A stretch of DNA of 64,000 nt from Microbacterium hydrothermale. Its GTDB lineage: Bacteria > Actinomycetota > Actinomycetes > Actinomycetales > Microbacteriaceae. The stretch spans positions 1-64,000 of the forward strand of contig NZ_STGM01000006.1 of the NCBI RefSeq assembly GCF_004854025.1, written 5' to 3'. The notes beneath the pieces are model-generated. The model searched no databases. It saw only the letters and a list, made by a program, of their open reading frames with translations, and had not been told where the DNA came from. Below, one piece after another: positions 8,181-17,423 of this stretch (position 1 is its first letter; the number at the start of each line of letters is the position of its first letter). The translations under genes were made by a program, and so were the position numbers.

Positions 8181-8197
8181 TGTTGTGAGCACCAACA
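8181..8197. promoter_or_regulatory. Possible ROK/XylR-type operator upstream of xylA
   Basis: TGTTG-N7-CAACA, an inverted repeat extended by A/T on both sides (TA left, AA right), lies 52 bp before the xylA start in the lipase-xylA gap. ROK repressors commonly bind TTGTT/AACAA-type dyads (family knowledge). The ROK gene at 5314-6474 is the natural candidate. Arms are short, so this is suggestive only. Confidence 0.5.
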
Positions 8198-8248
8198 AAA
8201 CCGACGGTGCGTCACCGCGCACCGGTGCGTCCATGCGAAGGAGCAGGA

Positions 8249-9436
8249 ATGCCCACCCCCACCCGCGATGACAAGTTCTCGTTCGGCCTCTGGACCGTCG
8301 GATACAACGGCACCGACCCCTTCGGCGGTCCCACCCGCAAGCCGCTCGACGTCGTGCACGTCGTCGAGAAGCTCGCCGAGCTCGGCGCCTACGGCCTGAC
8401 GTTCCACGACGACGACCTCTTCGCGTTCGGCTCGACCGACGCCGAGCGTCAGACCCAGATCGACCGCCTCAAGGGCGCGATGGAGGCCACCGGCATCGTG
8501 ACGCCGATGGTCACGACCAACCTCTTCTCGGCCCCGGTCTTCAAGGACGGCGGCTTCACCTCGAACGACCGTCAGGTGCGCCGCTTCGCCCTGCGCAAGG
8601 TGCTGCGCAACCTCGACCTCGCCGCCGAGCTCGGCGCGAAGACGTTCGTCATGTGGGGCGGCCGCGAGGGTGCCGAGTACGACTCCGCGAAGGACATCCG
8701 TCAGGCGCTCGAGCGCTACCGCGAGGCCGTCAACCTGCTCGGCGACTACGTCACCGACAAGGGTTACGACATCCGCTTCGCCATCGAGCCCAAGCCCAAC
8801 GAGCCCCGCGGCGACATCCTGCTGCCGACGCTCGGCCACGCGATCGCGTTCATCGACTCGCTCGAGCGCCCCGAGCTCGTCGGCCTGAACCCCGAGGTCG
8901 GCCACGAGCAGATGGCCGGTCTGAACTTCGCCGCCGGCATCGCCCAGGCGCTGTACCACGGCAAGCTCTTCCACATCGACCTCAACGGTCAGCGCGGCAT
9001 CAAGTACGACCAGGACCTCGTCTTCGGTCACGGTGACCTGCACAACGCGTTCGCGCTGGTCGACCTGCTCGAGAACGGCGGCCCCGGCGGTGTGCCCGCG
9101 TACGACGGCCCCCGCCACTTCGACTACAAGCCCTCGCGCACCGAGGACGAGACCGGCGTCTGGGACTCCGTCTCGGCCAACATGAACACCTACCTGCTGC
9201 TCAAGGAGCGCGCCGCGGCCTTCCGCGCCGACCCCGAGGTGCAGGAGGCGCTCGAGGCCGCCAAGGTCGCCGAGCTCGCGAAGCCGACCCTGAACGAGGG
9301 CGAGTCGTACGACGACCTCCTCGCCGACCGCTCGGCGTACGAGGACTTCGACGTCGACGCCTACCTCGGCGGCAAGGGCTTCGGCTTCGTCCGCCTGCAG
9401 CAGCTCGCCACCGAGCACCTGCTCGGCGCGCGCTGA
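8249..9436 (+). CDS. xylA: Xylose isomerase
   Basis: 395 residues, the length of the class I actinobacterial xylose isomerases. It converts D-xylose to D-xylulose (and glucose to fructose) with two divalent metals. Visible landmarks: FGLWTVGY at the N-terminus, TFHDDDL with the catalytic His, [20 protein letters not shown] with a metal-ligand Glu, [14 protein letters not shown], and [15 protein letters not shown] lies 6 nt upstream of the ATG. The palindromic terminator at 9449 follows at once, so xylB downstream is probably not transcribed only by read-through. The product feeds the xylulokinase encoded next. Confidence 0.98.
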   Translation: MPTPTRDDKFSFGLWTVGYNGTDPFGGPTRKPLDVVHVVEKLAELGAYGLTFHDDDLFAFGSTDAERQTQIDRLKGAMEATGIVTPMVTTNLFSAPVFKDGGFTSNDRQVRRFALRKVLRNLDLAAELGAKTFVMWGGREGAEYDSAKDIRQALERYREAVNLLGDYVTDKGYDIRFAIEPKPNEPRGDILLPTLGHAIAFIDSLERPELVGLNPEVGHEQMAGLNFAAGIAQALYHGKLFHIDLNGQRGIKYDQDLVFGHGDLHNAFALVDLLENGGPGGVPAYDGPRHFDYKPSRTEDETGVWDSVSANMNTYLLLKERAAAFRADPEVQEALEAAKVAELAKPTLNEGESYDDLLADRSAYEDFDVDAYLGGKGFGFVRLQQLATEHLLGAR

Positions 9437-9448
9437 GCGTCGGAGGGA

Positions 9449-9470
9449 CCCGGATGCCGCGGCATCCGGG
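9449..9470 (+). terminator. Perfect 22-bp palindrome after xylA built from two inverted GGATGCC heptamers
   Basis: The sequence is CCC-GGATGCC-G directly followed by its complement, with no loop, starting 12 nt after the xylA stop and followed by CCCCTCTCCT. It can fold into an 8-9 bp stem with a tight loop and is best read as a terminator. It contains the window-wide over-represented heptamer in both orientations. Confidence 0.65.
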
Positions 9471-9484
9471 CCCCTCTCCTCAGC

Positions 9485-9545
9485 GTTGAGTGTCCACGAC
9501 ACGCGGATGCGGTCGCGCGCGATTCGCGTGTCTTGGACACTGAAC
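9485..9545. repeat. Inverted repeat family A, copy 1 (xylA-xylB spacer)
   Basis: Two 21-nt arms (9485-9505 and 9525-9545) with two mismatches enclose a 19-nt loop. The outer part, GAGTGTCC and GGACACT, is shared with three other intergenic copies in the window (29645, 37254, 47413). This copy is the most diverged, lacking the CCGGGTGTT core. Confidence 0.75.
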
Positions 9546-9631
9546 GGTGGTGGGGTGCCGACCCGGCGGGGCGGCGCTGACGGAACGGAGCGCCGGCCCA
9601 GAGTCGGGCGGCGCGGACAGAGGGAGTGAGC

Positions 9632-11026
9632 ATGGCGCTCGTCATGGGAGTCGACTCGTCGACGCAGTCGTGCAAGGTGGTCGTCGTCGACGCCGAGACC
9701 GGGCGCGTGGTGCGCGAGGGGCGTGCGTCGCATCCCGCCGGCACCTCCGTCGACCCCGAGGCCTGGTGGAGCGCGCTTCAGGATGCCATCGCCCAGGCCG
9801 GTGGTCTCGACGACGTCGCCGCCGTCTCGATCGCGGGGCAGCAGCACGGCATGGTCGTGCTGGATGCCGAGGGGGCGGTCATCCGCGACGCCCTGCTCTG
9901 GAACGACACCCGGTCGGCGCCGGCCGCGCGCGACCTGATCGACGAGGTCGGAGCGGCGGAGTTCGCGGAGCGGACGGGGGCGGTGCCCGTGGCGTCGTTC
10001 ACGGGCACGAAGCTGCGCTGGCTGCGCGACGCCGAGCCCGACAACGCCGCGCGCGTCGCGGCCGTTGCGCTGCCGCACGACTGGCTGACCTGGCGTCTGC
10101 GCGGCTTCGGCCCGGGGAATGCCGTGCTCGAGGAGCTCGTCACCGACCGCTCCGACGCCTCGGGTACCGCGTACTGGGGCGCGGACGGGTACGACGACGA
10201 CCTGTTCGTGCGCGCCCTCGGCCACGACGCGGTGCGCCCGCGCGTGCTCGCGCCGTGGGAGAGCGCGGGCACGCTGCCCGGCGGGGCGCTCGTGGGACCG
10301 GGCGCCGGCGACAACGCCGGCGCGGCCCTGGGCCTCGGCGCGGGGGTCGGCGACGTGGTCGTCTCGCTCGGCACCTCGGGCACCGTCTTCGCCGTAGCCG
10401 ACGCCCCCGCGCGCGACACCACCGGCACGGTGGCCGGGTTCGCCGACGCGACGGGAAAGTTCCTGCCGCTGGTCGCGACCCTCAACGCCGCGCGCGTGCT
10501 CGACGCCGTCGCGGGTCTGCTCGGCGTCACGCACGACGAACTCGGCGCCCTGGCGCTCGAGGCCGAACCCGGCGCCGACGGCGTGGTGCTGGTGCCGTGG
10601 TTCGAGGGCGAACGCACCCCGAACCTGCCGAACGCGACGGCGTCGCTGACGGGTCTGACCCTGGCATCCACCACTCGTCCGACGCTCGCGCGCGCTGCGA
10701 TCGAGGGGATGCTGAGCGGTCTCGCGGTCGGCCTCGAGGCGATCCAGGCGCAGGGCGTCGAGGTTCGCCGCGTGCTGCTGATCGGCGGGGCGGCCGCGAA
10801 CGACGCCGTGGCGCGCATCGCGGCGCAGGTGTTCGACGCCGAGATCGTCGTGCCGGCGGCGGGGGAGTACGTCGCTCTCGGTGCCGCGCGCCAGGCGGCG
10901 GGGGTGCTCGCGGGCGGTCCGGTGGACTGGACCGTGTCGACGACCCGCGCGGTCGATCCCGACCACCGCCCGATCATCCGCTCGCAGTACGACGCGGTCG
11001 CGGCGCTGCGCGCGACGGAGAGCTGA
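9632..11026 (+). CDS. xylB: Xylulokinase
   Basis: 464-residue FGGY kinase. The N-terminal domain starts [11 protein letters not shown] and carries the xylulose-pocket motif AGQQHGM followed by LWNDTRS, matching the Q-M/Q-HG and WND motifs of xylulokinase. The C-terminal ATPase domain has [13 protein letters not shown] (catalytic Asp), SLGTSGTVF and [10 protein letters not shown]. It phosphorylates D-xylulose made by XylA, feeding the pentose-phosphate pathway. ATG 9632 was chosen with GGGAG 5 nt upstream; a GTG six bases earlier overlaps that ribosome site. It is separated from xylA by 195 nt holding a terminator and repeat A1, and followed by a terminator at 11080. Confidence 0.95.
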   Translation: MALVMGVDSSTQSCKVVVVDAETGRVVREGRASHPAGTSVDPEAWWSALQDAIAQAGGLDDVAAVSIAGQQHGMVVLDAEGAVIRDALLWNDTRSAPAARDLIDEVGAAEFAERTGAVPVASFTGTKLRWLRDAEPDNAARVAAVALPHDWLTWRLRGFGPGNAVLEELVTDRSDASGTAYWGADGYDDDLFVRALGHDAVRPRVLAPWESAGTLPGGALVGPGAGDNAGAALGLGAGVGDVVVSLGTSGTVFAVADAPARDTTGTVAGFADATGKFLPLVATLNAARVLDAVAGLLGVTHDELGALALEAEPGADGVVLVPWFEGERTPNLPNATASLTGLTLASTTRPTLARAAIEGMLSGLAVGLEAIQAQGVEVRRVLLIGGAAANDAVARIAAQVFDAEIVVPAAGEYVALGAARQAAGVLAGGPVDWTVSTTRAVDPDHRPIIRSQYDAVAALRATES

Positions 11027-11079
11027 CCGCGCGAATCGAGGTGGATTCGGCGAACCCGGATACGCCAGAGTAGGACAGG

Positions 11080-11118
11080 ACCCGTCGACGCCTTGTAAGG
11101 GGGGCGTCGGCGGGTTCT
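11080..11118 (+). terminator. Terminator hairpin after xylB
   Basis: ACCCGTCGACGCC (11080-11092) pairs with GGCGTCGGCGGGT (11103-11115), 13 bp with one G-U pair and a 10-nt loop, followed by TTCTTC. It closes the xylose unit. Confidence 0.7.
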
Positions 11119-11439
11119 TCGCGGGAGCGCTCCCTCAGGGTGTCGAGCGCCCCGATCAATCGCCGCGCGTTCGCGCATCCGTCCTCCCGGCGGGGGTCGC
11201 GACGACGGCGGTCCGCGCCCCCGCGTCTGCGCGCGTTCGCTCTTCCCCGAGGGGCTGAGTGAACCTCGGCGGCGTACTTCGAGCGCCGATGCGCTTCCCT
11301 GTCATCCATCTTGTACGTACAGACTGGACGATATGGACGTTACGCACTACGCTGACATCCAACGCGGAAGGGACCGCGGACGGATCGACCCGGGACGCCT
11401 CGCCGTCCCGCCTCCGTCACCACAACGGAGGGACTGCCC
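11119..11439. other. Intergenic region with promoter of the aldolase-kinase operon
   Basis: About 320 nt without a credible gene. The last 130 nt drop in GC content and contain the GntR operator at 11312. TTGTAC there and an ATATGG element about 15 nt downstream could form a promoter overlapping the operator. I see nothing else in the first 170 nt. Confidence 0.5.
11312..11321. promoter_or_regulatory. GntR-type operator TGTACGTACA upstream of the aldolase operon
   Basis: Perfect 10-bp palindrome, extended as CTTGTACGTACAGAC. The identical palindrome occurs at 17506-17515, between the GntR gene and the ABC transporter operon. The shared site links the two operons to the GntR/UTRA protein encoded between them. 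Confidence 0.8.
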
Positions 11440-12276
11440 ATGCCTTTGGTCAGCGGACACGACGTCATCCAGGAGTGCACGGCCCGCGGGCTCGTGGCGG
11501 GGGCGTTCAACACCACGAACATCGAGACGACCATGGGCATCATCGATGCGGTCGAGAAGGTCGGTGTGCCGACCTTCATCCAGGTCGCTCCGACGAACGT
11601 GAAGCTCTCCGGCTACGAGTACGTGTACGACATGGTCGCGCGGCGCCTGGCGGACACGACCGTGCCGGTCGCCCTGCACCTCGACCACGGCAAGTCGCTC
11701 GCGGCCGTCGAAGCGGCCCTGGCCGCCGATTTCACCTCGATCATGATCGACGCCTCGGAGGAGCCGCTGGCCGAGAACACCGCCACGTCGGCGACGGCGC
11801 GGCGCATGTGCGGTGCGTCGATCGCCCTCGAGGCGGAACTCGGCAGCATCGGCGGCAAAGAAGACGACGTCGCCCCGGAGTTCGCCAGCACGACGGACCC
11901 CGCGCAGGTGCCCGACTTCGTCGCCGCCGTCGGCTGCGACATGCTCGCGGTGTCGGTGGGCAATGTGCACGGGTACGCGCCGAACGCCCGCATCGACTTC
12001 GACCTCCTCGAGCGCGTGCGCGCGGCCAGTCCGGTCCCCCTCGTCATCCACGGCGGCTCGGGCCTGCCCGAGGAGCAGCTCGGCCGCCTGGCCGACTTCG
12101 GTGTGGTCAAGGTCAACGTCGCGAGCGACCTGCGCAACGCCATGATCCGCAGCTTCGGCGAGGCGTACGCCGCGAACCCGAACGAGAATTCCCTCATCCG
12201 GGTCTCCCTCGACGCGGTCGCGGCGATCTCCGACGTCGTCGAGCGCCGTATCCGCATGCTCAACCCCTCCCTCTGA
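11440..12276 (+). CDS. Class II fructose/tagatose-bisphosphate aldolase family protein
   Basis: 278 residues, (beta/alpha)8 barrel. Zinc ligands are visible: HLDHGKS (Asp catalytic and His), SVGNVHGYAP (His) and VIHGGSGL (His). AFNTTNIET near the N-terminus and NVASDLRN toward the C-terminus are standard for the FbaA/KbaY/GatY family. It should cleave a phosphorylated ketose to a triose phosphate plus an aldehyde or second triose phosphate. A strong ACGGAGGGA ribosome site precedes the ATG. It is the first gene of a four-gene operon with three FGGY kinases, so the substrate is probably a kinase product rather than glycolytic fructose-bisphosphate. Class and chemistry are secure; substrate unknown. 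Confidence 0.9.
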   Translation: MPLVSGHDVIQECTARGLVAGAFNTTNIETTMGIIDAVEKVGVPTFIQVAPTNVKLSGYEYVYDMVARRLADTTVPVALHLDHGKSLAAVEAALAADFTSIMIDASEEPLAENTATSATARRMCGASIALEAELGSIGGKEDDVAPEFASTTDPAQVPDFVAAVGCDMLAVSVGNVHGYAPNARIDFDLLERVRAASPVPLVIHGGSGLPEEQLGRLADFGVVKVNVASDLRNAMIRSFGEAYAANPNENSLIRVSLDAVAAISDVVERRIRMLNPSL

Positions 12277-12281
12277 CGCGC

Positions 12282-13724
12282 ATGACCCCCACGATCACGG
12301 TCGACATCGGCACGACGAGCATCAAGCTCTGCGTGTTCGACGGCGACGGCGCTCTCGTCGCCTCGCGACGCGTCGCGACGCCCACCGTCGGCGACGGGGT
12401 CGGCGAGGTCTACGACATCGAGGCGCTCCTCGACGCCGTCCGGGATTTCGTCGCGGGTCTGGAACCGGCTCTGCGTCGCGCGGTCCAGCGCATCGCGCTC
12501 ACGGGCGTGGGTGAATCGGGAGGGCTCGTCGGCGCCGACCTCTCGCTGCGATCGCCCATGATCCTCTGGCACGATCAGCGCGGCGCCGCCCTGCTGCGAG
12601 ACGTCACCCCCACCCAGCGGGAACGCGTCTACGCCGTCACCGGGTTGCCCGTCAACGCGAACTACGCGCTGTCCAAGGTCGCGTGGGCGCTGGCTCACGC
12701 CGAGGGCGACACCGGCGGCGCCCTGTGGCTCAACGTGTCGGAGTTCGTCGCCGCGCTGCTGACCGGGCGACGCTGGTCCGAGCCCTCGCTCGCCAGTCGC
12801 ACCATGGCGCTCGACCTGCGCGAACGGCGCCCCTCGCGCGAGGTGTGCGCGCTCCTCGGCGTCGATCCGGCGATCTTTCCCCCGCTGCGTCCGGCGGCGC
12901 TCGGCGTCGCGATGGACCCCGCGATCGCGCGCACCTGGGGCCTCGACGAGGTGACGGTCCACGTCGCCGGCCACGATCACATGGTCGGGGGCGTCGGCGC
13001 CGACCTCCAGCCGGGGGAGATGCTCGATTCCACCGGGACCACCGAGGGGATCCTCACGCTCGTGCGCGATCCGCGGACGGATGCCGCCACCGCGGCCACC
13101 AAGATCGCGGGCGGTCTCGCCTGCGACGGCGAGTTCTTCACGCTCTTCGCCTCCATTCCGACGGGAGGCTCGGCCTTCGCGACGGTGCGCTCGCTCCTCG
13201 ATCGCGACGAGGCGGAGGTGCTCGCGCTCATCGACCGCGCTCACCGTGCCTACCTCGACGACGAGATCGATCTCGGCCGGATTCCCCTGGTCCTCCCGCG
13301 TTTCCGCGGCAGCCCGCCCCCGGACAAGGATGCGAGCGCCCGCGGTGCGATCGCGGGCGTGGGCACCGACACCACCGCCGTCGAACTCGTGTTCGGGTGC
13401 TTCCTCGGGCTCGCCCGCCAATTCGCGGACGTCTGGGCCCTCTTCGGCGCGGAACTGGACCGCGTGAAGGTCATCGGGCCCGCGGCATCCAACCCCCTCT
13501 GGCTTCAGCTCAAAGCCGACCTGCTCGGCGCTCCGGTCAGCGCCGCCGGCGTCGACGAGATCGTCTCCCGCGGAGCGCAAGCGCTGGCGCACGGCATCCG
13601 CCGCCCCTGGGAGGACGCGCTCCCTCGCGAGATCGCTCCCGACCTGCGACGCCACCGGATGCTGCAGGACGGGGTCTCCTCCTCCGCCGCGCGCTGGGAA
13701 CACCTGAAGGCGATGCCGGCGTGA
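12282..13724 (+). CDS. FGGY-family carbohydrate kinase (kinase 1 of three)
   Basis: 480 residues. N-terminal FGGY domain begins VDIGTTSIKLCVFD; the substrate side shows GVGESGGLVG and LWHDQRG. The C-terminal domain carries AGHDHMVGGVGAD (catalytic Asp region), DSTGTTEGI and GPAASNPLWLQLKADLLGAPV, the FGGY C-terminal signature. It starts 5 nt after the aldolase stop codon. It resembles the kinase at 15270 (both have a GxGExG motif and a GHDH motif) more than the xylulokinases. The GQ-HG xylulose motif is absent, so a sugar other than D-xylulose is expected. Specific substrate not recognisable. Confidence 0.88.
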   Translation: MTPTITVDIGTTSIKLCVFDGDGALVASRRVATPTVGDGVGEVYDIEALLDAVRDFVAGLEPALRRAVQRIALTGVGESGGLVGADLSLRSPMILWHDQRGAALLRDVTPTQRERVYAVTGLPVNANYALSKVAWALAHAEGDTGGALWLNVSEFVAALLTGRRWSEPSLASRTMALDLRERRPSREVCALLGVDPAIFPPLRPAALGVAMDPAIARTWGLDEVTVHVAGHDHMVGGVGADLQPGEMLDSTGTTEGILTLVRDPRTDAATAATKIAGGLACDGEFFTLFASIPTGGSAFATVRSLLDRDEAEVLALIDRAHRAYLDDEIDLGRIPLVLPRFRGSPPPDKDASARGAIAGVGTDTTAVELVFGCFLGLARQFADVWALFGAELDRVKVIGPAASNPLWLQLKADLLGAPVSAAGVDEIVSRGAQALAHGIRRPWEDALPREIAPDLRRHRMLQDGVSSSAARWEHLKAMPA

Positions 13725-13758
13725 CCGCCGCACGCTCCTCCGAACGAAAGGCGCAGCG

Positions 13759-15210
13759 ATGAGGCTCGTCGCGGGAATCGACTCGTCCACCCAGAGTTGC
13801 AAGGTCACCGTGCGCGACCTCGACACCGGGGCCTGCATCCGAGAGGGATCGGCGCCGCACCCCGCCGCGACGATCGTCGACCCGGACGTGTGGTGGTACG
13901 CCCTCCTCGACGCCGTGCACGCGGCGGGAGGACTCGACGACGTGCTCGCGGTGTCGGTGAGCGGGCAGCAGCACACGCCGATCTTCCTCGACGCGACCGG
14001 AACCCCCGTGACCGCGTCGCCCCTCTGGAACGATGTGGGCTCCCACCCGCACATGGTGGCGCTGAACGCCGAGCTGGGCCGGGACACCTGGATCCGGCGG
14101 ACCGGTCTGCCCCTGACCCTGTCGGACACGGTCGTCAAGGCGCGCTGGTTGCGAGACGAGCTCCCGGATGCCGCCGCCCGCACCGCGGCCATCGCCGTGG
14201 TGCACGACTGGCTCACGTGGCGTCTGCGCGGATTCGGTCCCGGGACGGGGGGCATCGACAGCCTCGTCACGGACCGGTCGGAGGCGTCGGGGACCGGATA
14301 CTGGTCCGGCGAGACGGGGGAGTACACCCCCGATCTTCTCGAGCACGCGTTCGGGCGCCAGGTCGTGCTGCCCGTCATCCTCGGCCCCCTCGATCGCGCC
14401 GGGGTGACGGCGGCCGGACTCCCCGGCATCCCCGCCGGCCTTCCGATCGGGGTCGGCAGCGGCGACAACGCCGCCGCGGCTCTCGCGCTGGGTCTCGAAG
14501 AGGGGGACGCCGTGCTGAGCCTGGGCACATCGGGCGTCGTCTACGCGCGGACGGCAGATCCGGTCCACGACTACGCCGGCTACGTCTGCAGCTACGCCGA
14601 CGCCACCGGCGATCACCTGCCGATCGTCGCGACCCTGAACGCGGCGCGCAACCTGCAGGTCGGTGCAGAACTGCTGGGATGCACGCACGACGAGCTCGCC
14701 GAACTGGCGCTCGCGGCACCCCCCGGAGCGGAGGGACTGACGCTGCTGCCGTACTTCGAGGGGGAGCGCACGCCCGACCTCCCGCACGCGCGGGCGGCCG
14801 TGCTGGGCGCCAGCCTGTCGAACTTCACGCGCGCGAACATGGCGCGCGCGATCGTCGAGGGGACAGTGGCGAGCCAGGTCGCGATGCTGGACGCGCTCGC
14901 CGCGTGCGGCGTGCACTCGCGCAGGGTGCTGGTGATCGGCGGGGCGGCCAAGAACCGTGCCGTGCAGCGCGTGCTGGCCGAGCTCGTCGACCTGCCCCTC
15001 GCGGTGCCGTCGGCGGACGAGTACGTCGCCAAGGGCGCCGCGATGCAGGCGGCGGCCGCGCTCACCGGTTCCTTCCCCCGGTGGCCGGTGGAGACCTCTC
15101 CCGTGGCCCCCGCACCGCCCGCGCCCCAGGTCGTGCGGCAGCACCACGACGCGCAGATCGCCCTCGGCTACCTCGCGAGCGCTCCGTCCCCCACGCCCGC
15201 GCGCGTCTGA
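13759..15210 (+). CDS. Xylulokinase-like FGGY kinase with altered sugar pocket (kinase 2 of three)
   Basis: 483 residues, clearly paralogous to the xylulokinase at 9632: both begin with [11 protein letters not shown] or close to it and share [38 protein letters not shown] or equivalent, YFEGERTPDLPHA and VLVIGGAAKNRAV. The two substrate-contact motifs differ: xylulokinase AGQQHGM is SGQQHTPIF and LWNDTRS is LWNDVGS. That predicts phosphorylation of a related but different ketose or polyol. AAAGG ribosome site upstream of the ATG, 35 nt after the preceding gene. Duplication followed by specificity change is inferred. Confidence 0.88.
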   Translation: MRLVAGIDSSTQSCKVTVRDLDTGACIREGSAPHPAATIVDPDVWWYALLDAVHAAGGLDDVLAVSVSGQQHTPIFLDATGTPVTASPLWNDVGSHPHMVALNAELGRDTWIRRTGLPLTLSDTVVKARWLRDELPDAAARTAAIAVVHDWLTWRLRGFGPGTGGIDSLVTDRSEASGTGYWSGETGEYTPDLLEHAFGRQVVLPVILGPLDRAGVTAAGLPGIPAGLPIGVGSGDNAAAALALGLEEGDAVLSLGTSGVVYARTADPVHDYAGYVCSYADATGDHLPIVATLNAARNLQVGAELLGCTHDELAELALAAPPGAEGLTLLPYFEGERTPDLPHARAAVLGASLSNFTRANMARAIVEGTVASQVAMLDALAACGVHSRRVLVIGGAAKNRAVQRVLAELVDLPLAVPSADEYVAKGAAMQAAAALTGSFPRWPVETSPVAPAPPAPQVVRQHHDAQIALGYLASAPSPTPARV

Positions 15211-15269
15211 GTCGCGCCGCTAAGGTCGAGGGGAGGGCGCACGTCCTCGCTCCCCGGGAGGAATCGACG

Positions 15270-16613
15270 GTGACCCTGCGCGCACGCCTCCCCGTCGCGG
15301 TGGGCATCGACGTGGGCAGTACCAACACCAAGGTCGTCGCGGTGACCGCGGACGGCGCCGTCGTCGCTCGCGCCAGTCGTCCCACGCGGCGCGCCGGAAC
15401 CGATCTCTCCGTCGACGCAGCCGCTCTGGTGCTCGCGATCGAGGACATGGTCGTCGAGGTCTGCGGCGACAGCCGCGTGATCCACGCCCTCTGCGTCGCC
15501 GGGATCGGGGAGGACGGCGTCCTCGTCGACGGGCTGCTGCGCCCGTTGACCCCCGCCCTGGCGTGGTTCGACCCGCGGCGTCACGCCGTCTTCGAGGCGC
15601 TGCGCCCCGACCTCGTCGACGACGACAGCTTCGACGTCGACACCGATCCGGTGCGCTCGCTCATCGGCTGGCGGTGGGCCCGGGCGCAGCCGGGTGTCGA
15701 GCGCGCCGCCGCGTGGATCGCCCTCACCGACCTCCCCGCCGTCGCCTGGACCGGCCGCGCCTTCCTCAGCGACACGCTCGCCCCGCGCACGGCGGCCTGG
15801 CGCAGCGGCGATCGAGCCTGGGATCGCGATCGCGTGGCCGTGTCCCTCGGCGACGACAGCCTGCTGCCGCCGGTCGTCCCCACCGGCGCGGTGGTCGGCG
15901 AGATCGTGTCGCCGGCGCTCCGCGCGGCGGGGGTGATGGCGGCGGATGCCATCGCCGTGGCCGGCGGCCACGATCACCCGATCGGAGGGTGGGGCGTGCA
16001 GCTCATGGTCCCGGGGGCGGTGCTCGATTCGATGGGCACGGCCGAGGTGGTGGTCGCTCAGTCGTCGTCCGCGCGGCGGCGGGGCGACGACCACGTCGAT
16101 GTGGCCCCCGGCATCCGCGCCTCCGGCAGCACCCTGTTGCGCGTCGAGGAGTTGGCGCGCAACGTGCAATGGGCCTCGCGCGACGCCGAAGTGGGGCGCG
16201 CGATCCGGCACCTGTTGATCGGTCGCTCCGCGCCGCTGCCGCTGTGGGAGTCGGGCTGGTTCGTCCCCGGTCAGCGGGGCGGAGGGCAGCCGTCGTACTC
16301 CCCCGACGCGCCGAGCGATCCCCGGGCCCGCGCATCCGCGGTGCTGGGAGCTCTCGCGGTGGCTGGTCGCGACGCGGTGGACGCGGTGCGACGCGACGTC
16401 GGCGGCACGGCCGAGGTCCGCATGGCCGGGGGGTGGGTGCGCTCCCCGGGGTGGATCGCGCTGAAGGCCGCGGTGAACGGCGCGCCCGCGGTGCCCATCC
16501 TCGAGCCGGAGGTCACGGCCGTCGGAGCCGCGCTGCTCGCGGCGACCGCGCGCGGTTGGCGTCCCGACCCGGTCGACGCCCTCGGAGGCTTCGTCAGCGG
16601 GATGCTGGGGTGA
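15270..16613 (+). CDS. FGGY-family carbohydrate kinase (kinase 3 of three)
   Basis: 447 residues with the FGGY N-domain GIDVGSTNTKVVAV, substrate-side GIGEDGVLVDG and WFDPRR, then AGGHDHPIGGWG, DSMGTAEVVV and a C-terminal MAGGWVRSPGWIALKAAVNG. The start is GTG with GGGAGGA seven nt upstream. The linker VVVAQSSSARRRGDDHVDV is unusually basic for the family. It is the last gene of the aldolase-kinase operon and converges on the GntR gene with a 6-nt gap. It is similar to kinase 1 but not a copy of it. The substrate is unknown. Confidence 0.87.
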   Translation: MTLRARLPVAVGIDVGSTNTKVVAVTADGAVVARASRPTRRAGTDLSVDAAALVLAIEDMVVEVCGDSRVIHALCVAGIGEDGVLVDGLLRPLTPALAWFDPRRHAVFEALRPDLVDDDSFDVDTDPVRSLIGWRWARAQPGVERAAAWIALTDLPAVAWTGRAFLSDTLAPRTAAWRSGDRAWDRDRVAVSLGDDSLLPPVVPTGAVVGEIVSPALRAAGVMAADAIAVAGGHDHPIGGWGVQLMVPGAVLDSMGTAEVVVAQSSSARRRGDDHVDVAPGIRASGSTLLRVEELARNVQWASRDAEVGRAIRHLLIGRSAPLPLWESGWFVPGQRGGGQPSYSPDAPSDPRARASAVLGALAVAGRDAVDAVRRDVGGTAEVRMAGGWVRSPGWIALKAAVNGAPAVPILEPEVTAVGAALLAATARGWRPDPVDALGGFVSGMLG

Positions 16614-16619
16614 GGCAGC

Positions 16620-17366
16620 TCAGCTCGCCGAGACGCTGACCTCGAGCGGGATGACGTCGGTGAGCACCCAGGTCTCGTAGTAATCGAACCGTGTTCCATC
16701 GGCCGCCCACGACGAGGAGCGCACGCGCAGCACGGGGTGGCCCGGCTCGACGTCGAGGTGCGCGGCGACCGCGTCCGGTGCGGCCAGGGCGTGGATGACC
16801 CGCTGCGCGCCGCTGCTGATGAAGCCCGCCGATCGGAGGTGACTGTTCAGCGAGGCCGAGCCGTCGAGCACGCCCGATTCGCTCGCGATCGTGCGTGCCA
16901 CGTCGCGGGGGAACCAGTTCGTGCTGTACATGGCCCGGCGACCGTCGAGGGCCCGGACGCGCTCCAGCGCGAACACCTCGGTGTCGGGGCCGACGCGCAG
17001 GGCGTCCGCGACATGGGCCTCGGGCGTGACGTAGCCCGAGTGCACGACGGTGGTGGTGATGCCCGTGCGTCCGTGCCGCAACTGCGACTCGAGGAAGCCC
17101 TCCTGGACCGTCCACCCGGCCGTCTGGCCGGGGACGCTCGCGAACACCCCGCGCCGCGGGATGCGGTGCGCGTACCCGTCGTTCTCGAGCTTGGTCAGCG
17201 TCTGGCGCACCGTGGCCCGCGAGAGGCCGAACTCGCGGCAGAGTTCGAGCTCGCTGGGAAGGCGTTCCTCCTCGGCGATCTCGCCCTGGGAGATCTGCTC
17301 GCGCAGGATCTCGTACAGCTGCTCGTAATACGGCACGGGGGAGACCCGTTCGATCGTGTGCGCCAC
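16620..17366 (-). CDS. GntR-family regulator, HutC/UTRA subfamily
   Basis: 248 residues. An N-terminal winged helix (PYYEQLYEILREQISQGEI, LPSELELCREFGLSRATVRQTLTKLENDGY) is followed by a UTRA ligand-binding domain (about 90-240), including VFALERVRALDGR. I chose GTG 17366, with GAGGAG 7 nt upstream; the longer in-frame extension is basic and runs across the operator region. It is transcribed toward the kinase operon and divergently from the ABC operon. TGTAC-type palindromes occur in both promoters and in its own, so it probably represses both arms and itself, with a sugar phosphate as inducer (family habit). Confidence 0.9.
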   Translation of the reverse strand: MAHTIERVSPVPYYEQLYEILREQISQGEIAEEERLPSELELCREFGLSRATVRQTLTKLENDGYAHRIPRRGVFASVPGQTAGWTVQEGFLESQLRHGRTGITTTVVHSGYVTPEAHVADALRVGPDTEVFALERVRALDGRRAMYSTNWFPRDVARTIASESGVLDGSASLNSHLRSAGFISSGAQRVIHALAAPDAVAAHLDVEPGHPVLRVRSSSWAADGTRFDYYETWVLTDVIPLEVSVSAS

Positions 17367-17423
17367 GTGATTCTCCTCGTCGTCGTGCGCATCGTCGCGC
17401 CTTCGTCGTACGTTTGGTTCTGA

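Noticed and set aside
11613..14528. A minus-strand open frame of about 970 codons opposite the aldolase and kinases
   Set aside because: Compositionally a shadow frame: long Arg/Ser/Ala runs, no motif, fully antisense to genes with catalytic motifs and ribosome sites.
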